Source of the DNA: Bacteroidaceae bacterium | Lineage (GTDB): Bacteria > Bacteroidota > Bacteroidia > Bacteroidales > Bacteroidaceae | Direction of reading: 5' to 3' | NCBI GenBank assembly: GCA_017522915.1 | Contig: JAFWXX010000004.1 | Coordinates: 1 to 36,908, forward strand | Length of the DNA: 36,908 nt | Part shown: piece by piece, positions 24,289-31,483 of the stretch | Position numbering within the stretch: the first letter of the stretch is position 1 | How the letters are laid out: each line of letters begins with the position of its first letter | Program-made: the position numbers and the translations under genes | The notes under the pieces: model-generated | Database searches by the model: none | The model's input: the letters and a program-made list of their open reading frames with translations, nothing else | Told to the model about the DNA's origin: nothing

Positions 24289-26196
24289 ATGAAAAAGACA
24301 TTAGTAGATCTTTTTGAAGAATCAGTAAAGTTGTATCCGAACAACACATTCCTTCTTGAGAAAACCGACAAGAAAGAGGGTTTCAAGCCTACAACTTATA
24401 CTCAAGTCAAAGATTTGGTTTATCGTCTCGGTGCCGGCTATCAGGCTCTCGGTATAAAGAAAGGCGACAATATGGCTCTTCTCAGCGAGGGCTGCAACAT
24501 GTGGGTCATAGGTGAGTTGGCTATGTTCTATGCAGGTGCAGTGAACGTTCCTCTTTCAATAAAGCTCGAAGAGAGCAACGACCTTCTGTTCCGTCTTGTG
24601 CATGGCGATGTAAAGTATATTCTTGTATCGAACTATCAGCTGAGAAAGATTCGCGCAATCAAGGACAAGCTCACCGAAGTGAAGAGGGTTATTGTCTTCG
24701 GCAATGCAGGAGAGCTTCAGGAGGGTGAGATACATATTGATGAGGTGTTCAAGATGGGTGACGAATTCCTGGCGTCACACTCTATGGAAGAGTTCCTTGC
24801 TGTGGGTCAATCGCTCGTGAACGACGATATAGCGACAATTACATATACCAGCGGTACTACAGCCGACCCTAAGGGTGTTGTGCTGACTCATCGTAACTAT
24901 ACAGCGAATGTGGAGCAGGCTCTGACGCTTGTGCATATCGACGAGACATGGCGTACACTTATAATTCTTCCGCTTGATCACTGTTTCGCTCATGTTGTCG
25001 GTTTCTATATAATGATGTCTAAGGGCGCAACCGCAGCAACAGTACAAGTGGGCCGTACAGGTCTTGAGACTCTGAAGAATATTCCGCTCAACATAAAGGA
25101 GGTACGTCCTCACTTCATTCTCTCTGTGCCTTCTTTGGCAAAGACCTTCAAGAAGAATATCGAGGGTGCAATACATGCAAAGGGCAAGTTTACAGAAACA
25201 CTCTTCAATTGGGGTATGGCAGTGCGCCAGAAGTATTATGGCGAGAGCAGTCTCGACTCAAAGGGAATGCGCATCTTCCTCAAGCCGCTTGTTGCTCTCT
25301 TCGACAAGCTTATCTTCTCAAAGGTACGCGCGAACTTCGGTGGCGAGTTGCGTTTCTTTGTTGGAGGCGGTGCTCTTCTTGATAAGGAACTGCAGAACTT
25401 CTATCTCGGTGTAGGTATGCCGATGTATCAGGGATACGGTCTCTCTGAGGCTACACCGGTAATCTCTTCCAACGGTCCTGAACTCTACCGTTTCGGTTCA
25501 AGCGGAAAGCTCGTGAAGCCAATCGAACTGAAGATATGCGATGCCGACGGCAAGGAACTGCCTACAGGCGAGCTGGGTGAAATCGTGGTGAAGGGTGAGA
25601 ATGTCATGGCCGGTTACTGGAAGAACCCGGTTTCTACAGCAGAGACCGTACGTGACGGTTATCTGTACACCGGTGACCTCGGCTACATGTCCGAAGAAGG
25701 TCTGCTCTATGTAAAGGGTCGCTTCAAGAGCCTTCTTATCTCAAGCGACGGTGAGAAGTACAGTCCTGAGGGTATCGAGGAGGCATTCGTAAGTCTTTGT
25801 CCTACAATAGACCAGGTTATCCTTTATAACAACCAGTCTCCATACACTATCGCGCTTCTTGTTCCTAACAAGGATATCATCAAGCGTTCGCTTGAGGCTA
25901 AGGGTCTTGACCTCTCTACCGAGGAGGGCCGCAAGGCTGCGTGCGACCTTGTAAAGGCCGATGTCGATATGTTCAAGAAGGGTGGTGAGCATGCCGGCAT
26001 GTTCCCCGAACGATGGTTGCCAAGCTGCTTCGCTATTCTGCCAGAGGCCTTTACCGAGCAGAACGGTATGATGAACAGTACCATGAAGGTTGTGCGCGGA
26101 AAGGTCGAGAAGTTCTATCAGGAGCGTATTGACATTCTATATACAGCCGAAGGCAAGAATCTTTACGAACAGCATAATCTGGATGCTTTCAAATAA
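24289..26196 (+). CDS. long-chain fatty acid-CoA ligase (AMP-binding)
   Basis: This 635-residue ANL-superfamily enzyme activates fatty acids as acyl-adenylates and then CoA thioesters. It has the P-loop YTSGTTADPKGVVLTHRN (about 186-203), the A5-type motif YQGYGLSEATPV and GYLYTGDLGYM. The C-terminal hinge KSLLISSDGEKYSPEGIEEA is also present. The long, FadD15/ACSL-like form is common in Bacteroidetes. A terminator follows at 26228. The gene is divergent from the methylmalonyl-CoA cluster, so the two acyl-CoA functions may share regulation from the repeat-containing spacer; this is speculative. The substrate chain length is unknown. Confidence 0.92.
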   Translation: MKKTLVDLFEESVKLYPNNTFLLEKTDKKEGFKPTTYTQVKDLVYRLGAGYQALGIKKGDNMALLSEGCNMWVIGELAMFYAGAVNVPLSIKLEESNDLLFRLVHGDVKYILVSNYQLRKIRAIKDKLTEVKRVIVFGNAGELQEGEIHIDEVFKMGDEFLASHSMEEFLAVGQSLVNDDIATITYTSGTTADPKGVVLTHRNYTANVEQALTLVHIDETWRTLIILPLDHCFAHVVGFYIMMSKGATAATVQVGRTGLETLKNIPLNIKEVRPHFILSVPSLAKTFKKNIEGAIHAKGKFTETLFNWGMAVRQKYYGESSLDSKGMRIFLKPLVALFDKLIFSKVRANFGGELRFFVGGGALLDKELQNFYLGVGMPMYQGYGLSEATPVISSNGPELYRFGSSGKLVKPIELKICDADGKELPTGELGEIVVKGENVMAGYWKNPVSTAETVRDGYLYTGDLGYMSEEGLLYVKGRFKSLLISSDGEKYSPEGIEEAFVSLCPTIDQVILYNNQSPYTIALLVPNKDIIKRSLEAKGLDLSTEEGRKAACDLVKADVDMFKKGGEHAGMFPERWLPSCFAILPEAFTEQNGMMNSTMKVVRGKVEKFYQERIDILYTAEGKNLYEQHNLDAFK

Positions 26197-26227
26197 GATT
26201 GTTCAGAACAAACATATGGGTTATACG

Positions 26228-26253
26228 ACAAGGGTGGCGAATGCCATCCTTGT
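26228..26253 (+). terminator. terminator of the acyl-CoA ligase gene
   Basis: An 11-bp stem (26228-26238 with 26243-26253, one G-T pair) with loop GAAT is followed by TTTGTT, 31 bases after the ligase stop. A plausible intrinsic terminator. Confidence 0.7.
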
Positions 26254-26343
26254 TTTGTTAAAGTGTGTTGTCTGTTAAACCTTCTTGCAATATGGCAGTC
26301 AAACAAGCAGAAACCGATTTTGACAAACCATAAAGTTATAAGT

Positions 26344-26835
26344 ATGAAGACAAGAATCCTGTTCGTCGCGCTTTTTGTTGCAATGGCATCTTTTGTAACT
26401 GCGCAGGAAAAGAAGAAATGTGACAAACCTACTCCGGAACAACGTATAGAGTTCCGCGTAAAGAGAATGCAGCAGAAACTTATGCTTGATGACAAGAAGG
26501 GTGCTGAGTTCGCTTCTTTATATAAGGAGTATCTTGCGGAGATGACAACATGCCGTCCTAAGATAACTCGTGGCAAGGAATTGAGCGATGCCGAGATAAA
26601 AGGAAACATCGAGGCACGCATGGATGCAAGACAGAAGGCTCTTGATATTGAGAAGAAGTACTATAGCAAGCTTTCCAAGGTACTGAATGCAAGGCAGCTT
26701 CAAGTGGTATTCGGTGAAAAGAAATGCTTCAATAATGTTGGTGACAAGAAGTTCGCGCCCCGTAAGGGCAAGCCGGGCGACAAAGGAAGCAAGAGGGGTT
26801 TCAAGCCGGGAGTAAAAACCGATTGCAAGAAGTAA
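26344..26835 (+). CDS. small secreted helical protein, Spy/DUF4890-like
   Basis: The 163-residue protein begins at ATG 26344 with a signal peptide (about residues 1-20, ending FVTAQ). The frame is open upstream but lacks a reasonable earlier start. The mature part has TPEQRIEFRVKRMQQKLMLDD, an LTxxQ/Spy-like helical pattern, then a second basic helical segment with KKYYSKLSKVLNARQLQ. The tail after residue 135 is rich in Lys, Gly and Pro (PRKGKPGDKGSKRGFKPG). Spy/CpxP relatives act as periplasmic chaperones or stress sensors. This assignment is by pattern only and the basic tail is unusual. It is apparently monocistronic. Confidence 0.65.
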   Translation: MKTRILFVALFVAMASFVTAQEKKKCDKPTPEQRIEFRVKRMQQKLMLDDKKGAEFASLYKEYLAEMTTCRPKITRGKELSDAEIKGNIEARMDARQKALDIEKKYYSKLSKVLNARQLQVVFGEKKCFNNVGDKKFAPRKGKPGDKGSKRGFKPGVKTDCKK

Positions 26836-26880
26836 TGTGCCGTCATGGCACTTCAGTGCTTGAAATGTGTACATATTATA

Positions 26881-26920
26881 AATGACTAAGGAGCGTTCTT
26901 TTAAACGCTCCTTAGTCATT
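26881..26920. terminator. bidirectional terminator between convergent genes
   Basis: A perfect 17-bp stem (26881-26897 with 26904-26920) with a 6-base loop CTTTTA separates the Spy-like gene (plus) and the acidic peptide gene (minus). The minus-strand peptide stops three bases beyond the arm. Confidence 0.8.
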
Positions 26921-26922
26921 TG

Positions 26923-27105
26923 TTACATATTGGCCCATATGTTCTCCCAATCATTGCGATGTCTGTTGCTCAAGGCGTCCTCTTCATCAACATCATCGTC
27001 ATCGCTTCCTCCGGCAACAATTCCGCTTATGCATATTATATATGACGGCAGAACATCATATTCGTGAATCTCTGGTGAAAAATAGTCTTTCTTAGTCCTT
27101 GTCAT
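26923..27105 (-). CDS. acidic 60-residue peptide, uncharacterised
   Basis: The open frame MTRTKKDYFSPEIHEYDV... encodes 60 residues. The N-terminal half ends in IICISGIVAGG, and the C-terminal half is strongly acidic (SDDDDVDEED) and ends LSNRHRNDWENIW. The order (Tyr-x-x-Pro segment, a hydrophobic SG/GG stretch, an acidic run, then an R/N/W-rich end) resembles small unnamed proteins I associate with Prevotella and Bacteroides genomes. There is no signal peptide in the usual sense. The gene lies 49 bases after the 1315-residue secreted protein on the same strand, directly before a terminator. It is probably the last gene of that transcript. The function is unknown. Confidence 0.6.
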   Translation of the reverse strand: MTRTKKDYFSPEIHEYDVLPSYIICISGIVAGGSDDDDVDEEDALSNRHRNDWENIWANM

Positions 27106-27154
27106 ATCTTAGTTTCTCTTTTGATTCTTTGTTGTTATAATCGTGTTGAGGTAT

Positions 27155-30100
27155 TTATTTTATTAATATCTTTTTGCCGTCAATTATATATATACCCTTT
27201 GTCGGGTTGTCTATCTTGCGGCCTTGCAGATCGTAAATACCTTTTACCTTTCCGCTTTCACCTTTCACTTCGTCAATGCCTGTCGTGTCGTGTCCGGTTC
27301 CTCCTATGGCAAACGAATAACCGCTTGCGGAAATTGTTGCAGTCGGGTAGCACAGCCATGCGCGGTGCGATTGGTTGATGAACAGTTTTTTCTCTGTAGA
27401 AATATAGGTGATGCCGCGTTCTGCAGCACTCTTCATTGCAACCTTATACATTCCTACCTCGCCATTCTTTTTGGAAAGAATCTGGTGTGTATATCCATCT
27501 GCTTCGCTGATGAATCTTGCATCGTGTGTGCCGTCGAGCCAGTTGCTGTTCCTCAGTTTTGCAATTTCTTCCTTCAGTTCATCGCTCTTTAAGGTGCCAT
27601 CTGACTCTTTCTCATCATCAGCATTATAGTTGATAGGGAAGTAGTGTACACCCTGCGTACCCTTTATAATTACCGGCAGGCCTGCAGGTATTATGCCGCA
27701 TCCGATAGGCATAAGGTTATAGACTGGTGTGCCATCGGCAAATGCCTCGTAGTCGGTGACCCTCAAATGGTTGCCGTCGGCAACCTCCTTTCCGGTCAGT
27801 ATGTAGGCTGTAATTCCTTCAGGGATTTTCAATTCAACCGGCACGCAAAGTGATGTTACGTTTGCTGCTGAGATTTCCAGCGGCAACTCTGTTACAACCT
27901 CAATAGCCCAGTCGTACTTGTTGCTGAAAGTAGGGTTTGCAACACCCGTAGCTTTTGTGACACTGTCGCACAGATAGTGCGTGTCGTTGAACGCAAGGGC
28001 ATAGTAACCGTCTGCATCTGTCTTGGATGTGTGTATGAATACGCTCTGTGAATAATATCCGTCATTCTCGTGTGGGTACTTGTCGTCAAGTCTGTATTCC
28101 AGACAAGGATAGTTGGCATTCTGGAAACCGGTACCGTTGTGCTCCAGATAACGTCCTGTGCTGAACATCAGTATGTTTGCATCACCATCGTGTTCACCGG
28201 CCTTTGCATATAGTATTGACTTTGCTGCTACATCATCATTGATATCGCCGTTTCCGTCTGTCATGGTACCCATGACAATCGTATCGCCGTCGATAGTCGA
28301 AGTGATGTAGTTACGCGACAGGCGTCCGCGCAAGCGGTAGTAGTAACCGGTTGGCGGGTCATTGAGGTGGAAGTTGGGGAAATGCGCGCTAAGTTCTGTT
28401 AAAAGATCGTTCAGTTTGTCAGCTGTGTAATCCGAAGCCCCGGAGAGGTACTCCTCTGTCATCTTTGCCGGTCCTTTCGTAAATAGGCCAGTGGCTGTCG
28501 AATATAGGTTATCAAAGCCGGCCTTTGTAAGGCTGTTTGCTTCCTCGTAATGGTATTTACCCAATAGTCTCTCAGTCGGGTCGTAGTTGTCGTTGTACTC
28601 TTTTGCCTGTCTGTATATCTCTCCAAAACTTGCAAGACTCTCAACGAAAGCCATGTGCTCACTGCTGGCTGCGTCAAGGTCATATACTTGTGCCGACGTT
28701 CCTACATATGTAAAATACCAGGCTGCATTCTCGTTGCTGCTGGTTGTCGGTTTGCTCTTTACAATTCCCAAATCCATATACTCGTCAACAGTGAGGTAGT
28801 CGGGCGCATTGTAAAGGCGTATTCCATATGCGTCAAGTGCGCTAGCATAAAGTGCGTTCCATCCCTCAATGCTTTCAACGCTCGAATGCTGCGCATCCAT
28901 AATGCGTGTATTGCTTATTGCACTACGTATCTGTATAGAGTTCTTTGCGGTCATGACTTTGCTCAAATGTCCTTGAACAGCATACCATTGTTTCAGATCC
29001 CAATAGTTGGCAATCTCGCCTGTAAATGCACCGCTGGCCGGGTCACAGCCTATGGCCCACTCTTTGCTGAAGCCCTCTTCCCAAGCCGACGAAATAACGA
29101 ACAATGGGCTGCATATTGAGTTTTTGTAATCCTCAAGAGCATCGGCAAGAGCGAGGCCGTATGTGTATTTGTTCGCATCGCTTGTCTGCAAATGGTAGGT
29201 GTCGAGTGCGCTATCCAAGGCGTCCCATTCTTTCTTCCTGTATTGCCCGAATTCGGGATTGTCACTGCTCACTGTCTTCTCCAGATAATATTTTGCCTCA
29301 AGTGCAATAAGGTCCGCCGCAGGGATACGCAGTGCCGCGTCGTAGAGGGCTGTCGAGTAGAATGTCTTGATGTCATCTTCGCAGTCCATTACGCTTTCTG
29401 TAGCAGGTAGAATGTAGAACTCTGAAATAGAGAATGCCTTGTTGCCCACATTGACGCTGTTTACTGTGAAACGCAGGTGTTTATATGCCTGACCGCAGGT
29501 GATTTTTTCAGAGAAGAAATACAAAGCATCTTCGAGTCCTGTTGAAATAGTCTCGCCTATCTTTGTAAAGCTGTTGCCGTCGTTGCTTCCCGAAACTGTA
29601 ATCTGCGTGGGGCGTGCGTCGGCTCTCTGCAGGTTTGTCTTCAAATAGAAATAAAACTCTTGTACCGGTGTTTCGAACTCTGCCTGCAAGTAGTGATTCT
29701 CGTTTGTTGCGTTCTCGTCAGTTGTAAAACATGTTGTATATACACCATCGATGAGGTTGCAGGTTGATGATTTATCATCGTCGGATGGGTAATTGCTTGT
29801 GTACAACACACAAGCGTCCTGTACAAGTCCTTCGTTCTCCTGTAAGTAGTGCGGGTGCTGCCATGCTGTATTTGCGGCTAGAGAATAGAAGTTGGATTCA
29901 ATGGTGACGTCGGCTACAGGAGTCATTACCCATTCAGCTCCTGTTGCACTGCTTGAGGTCGAATAGCTTACGGTTTTGGCATCTGCACTTGCAAGAACAA
30001 TGTATTTGCCTGCGTTTTCTATCGATTCAAAGTTTACTGTAGCCGAAACAAGCTTGTCTTCCTCGCCATCATTGTCGCTGTCAATATACGTTGGGGAAAT

Positions 30101-31102
30101 AATGTTTATCTTGTAGGTTCCTGCCTGGTTCTTGTCTGCCGTCATTGTTATTGCGGCTGTGCCGTCTGCAGGTACTGCGATATACATATTTGTGGCCTCG
30201 TTGTAAAGATTAAAGAATTCACCTTCTATATTCACGATTTTCCATACATTGGTGTGGGTAGTCTGTACTTTGTTGACTGTCAGTGATGTTGAGTTTGTTG
30301 ACATCCACATTGTCGCAAAGTCCTTGTTGTGTATTTCTGCATAGTTGAAGATGGCTCTGTATCCGGTTGAATACTTTGAAAGAATCTCTTGAGCTTTATT
30401 GATGTCATTCAATGTTGCAGAAAGCGTCGAGTGGTCTTTCTTTGTTATAGGGGTAATAAGCCAACCGTCCTTTAGAGTACGTGTGTCGAACCATGCGTCG
30501 AGAGACCCGAAGAAATTTCCACCCCAGCTGATAGATGCCTTACATGCGTTGTATGCCTCATCTACAAGCTTGTTCAATCCCATGATGTCTGCAAAGTCGG
30601 TAATCTTTTCAAACACCCATTCCGAATTGGGATCGTTACCTAGATATAGGTCAACCTTTTCTGTATAACTGTTGTAGTGGAATGCATCCGATGCAGCCAG
30701 TTCTCCTGATTGTGATATGAAAACTCCGTTGTCAGTTGTCTTTATCTTGAACGGCACGCCGGTCTCGTCCCATTTGTTCGGTGCAACGCATATGCGTGCT
30801 GTACCTGCGGCATAGTTGTGCAGGTAGGCTGCATTGGCATTGCCTGTCACGTAGAACATGTTGCATGAATCCAGACTATAAACCCCGTCAATGGTTTGCG
30901 GGGAAGTGGTCATTGAAAACTTGAAACCCTCATAGCGAAGATATTCTCCGGTCGTGGCATTCTTGATGGTGTACCATGTGGCATTGTTTCTCTCCGTTGT
31001 CTTGTTGGCGTTGGTGGATGAATAGGTCGGGGCCTGTGCCATTGCTGTTTGCAAGAATAGGCAAACGGCTGCCATGAGTAGCAACATGTATAGTTTTTTC
31101 AT
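27155..31102 (-). CDS. large secreted multidomain protein with F5/8 (discoidin) domain and C-terminal sorting-type tail
   Basis: This 1315-residue protein has a signal peptide (1-22, ending TAMAQ). Residues 40-165 and 255-400 look like beta-trefoil/ricin-like units (TWYTIKNATTGEYLRYEG). A calcium-loop-like DSDNDGEEDK lies at about 339-348. An F5/8 type C carbohydrate-binding domain lies at about 425-567 (STCNLIDGVYTTCF, QITVSGSNDGNSFTKIGE). A long helical region runs to about 900. Another beta region has YYRLRGRLSRNYITS and AKSILYAKAGE. A SLCVPVELKIPEG module near 1150 and a terminal IYDLQGRK...GIYIIDGKKILIK tail resemble those of Prevotella surface proteins. I see no catalytic domain. It probably binds glycans at the cell surface. 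Confidence 0.75.
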   Translation of the reverse strand: MKKLYMLLLMAAVCLFLQTAMAQAPTYSSTNANKTTERNNATWYTIKNATTGEYLRYEGFKFSMTTSPQTIDGVYSLDSCNMFYVTGNANAAYLHNYAAGTARICVAPNKWDETGVPFKIKTTDNGVFISQSGELAASDAFHYNSYTEKVDLYLGNDPNSEWVFEKITDFADIMGLNKLVDEAYNACKASISWGGNFFGSLDAWFDTRTLKDGWLITPITKKDHSTLSATLNDINKAQEILSKYSTGYRAIFNYAEIHNKDFATMWMSTNSTSLTVNKVQTTHTNVWKIVNIEGEFFNLYNEATNMYIAVPADGTAAITMTADKNQAGTYKINIISPTYIDSDNDGEEDKLVSATVNFESIENAGKYIVLASADAKTVSYSTSSSATGAEWVMTPVADVTIESNFYSLAANTAWQHPHYLQENEGLVQDACVLYTSNYPSDDDKSSTCNLIDGVYTTCFTTDENATNENHYLQAEFETPVQEFYFYLKTNLQRADARPTQITVSGSNDGNSFTKIGETISTGLEDALYFFSEKITCGQAYKHLRFTVNSVNVGNKAFSISEFYILPATESVMDCEDDIKTFYSTALYDAALRIPAADLIALEAKYYLEKTVSSDNPEFGQYRKKEWDALDSALDTYHLQTSDANKYTYGLALADALEDYKNSICSPLFVISSAWEEGFSKEWAIGCDPASGAFTGEIANYWDLKQWYAVQGHLSKVMTAKNSIQIRSAISNTRIMDAQHSSVESIEGWNALYASALDAYGIRLYNAPDYLTVDEYMDLGIVKSKPTTSSNENAAWYFTYVGTSAQVYDLDAASSEHMAFVESLASFGEIYRQAKEYNDNYDPTERLLGKYHYEEANSLTKAGFDNLYSTATGLFTKGPAKMTEEYLSGASDYTADKLNDLLTELSAHFPNFHLNDPPTGYYYRLRGRLSRNYITSTIDGDTIVMGTMTDGNGDINDDVAAKSILYAKAGEHDGDANILMFSTGRYLEHNGTGFQNANYPCLEYRLDDKYPHENDGYYSQSVFIHTSKTDADGYYALAFNDTHYLCDSVTKATGVANPTFSNKYDWAIEVVTELPLEISAANVTSLCVPVELKIPEGITAYILTGKEVADGNHLRVTDYEAFADGTPVYNLMPIGCGIIPAGLPVIIKGTQGVHYFPINYNADDEKESDGTLKSDELKEEIAKLRNSNWLDGTHDARFISEADGYTHQILSKKNGEVGMYKVAMKSAAERGITYISTEKKLFINQSHRAWLCYPTATISASGYSFAIGGTGHDTTGIDEVKGESGKVKGIYDLQGRKIDNPTKGIYIIDGKKILIK

Positions 31103-31176
31103 AATTTTTAGGTGGTTCTAAAAGGGAAATAATTCCTTTTTGTCTATAATAAAAGTCCTTTTGTAGAAAGGGATTG

Positions 31177-31208
31177 CAAAGTTATAACTATCTGTTTTTA
31201 TGTGCAAG
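31177..31208 (-). promoter_or_regulatory. promoter of the large secreted protein gene
   Basis: The minus strand has CTTG (31205-31208, three of four consensus bases), a 20-base spacer and TAACTTTG (31177-31184), about 75 bases before the start codon. Confidence 0.6.
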
Positions 31209-31433
31209 TGATTTATGTATTATTTCTGTCAAAATGTGATATTTATTTTCGGGGGGGTAATTTTGTTAGTAAAAACGCTGTTTTGGAGATAAAATGTCAG
31301 AATATTGGAGGCTGTGTGTTGTTTTGCTGTCAAAATGTTAAGGCAAAAACCTTTGTGTAGAAAAATTTAAACGCCTATCCGTTGCGTCTTTGTTGTAATG
31401 ATGTCGGTGTCTTGTGGTTCGGTGATGAAAAAA

Positions 31434-31455
31434 CCCCACCTGCGTGCAGGTAGGG
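31434..31455 (-). terminator. terminator of the TonB-dependent receptor gene
   Basis: Read on the minus strand, CCCTACCTGC and GCAGGTGGGG pair as a GC-rich stem with one mismatch and a two-base centre, followed directly by a T-run. This is 28 bases after the receptor stop. Confidence 0.8.
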
Positions 31456-31483
31456 CGAATATCTTTGGTGTATTTGCGGTTGT

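Larger units (their letters stand above)
31103..31483. other. intergenic region upstream of the large secreted protein
   Basis: The 381 bases contain a minus-strand promoter, a terminator for the TonB receptor gene and a run of seven G at 31251-31257. A 12-base direct repeat CTGTCAAAATGT occurs at 31226-31237 and 31327-31338. I see no gene. The direct repeat could be a regulator site. Confidence 0.55.
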
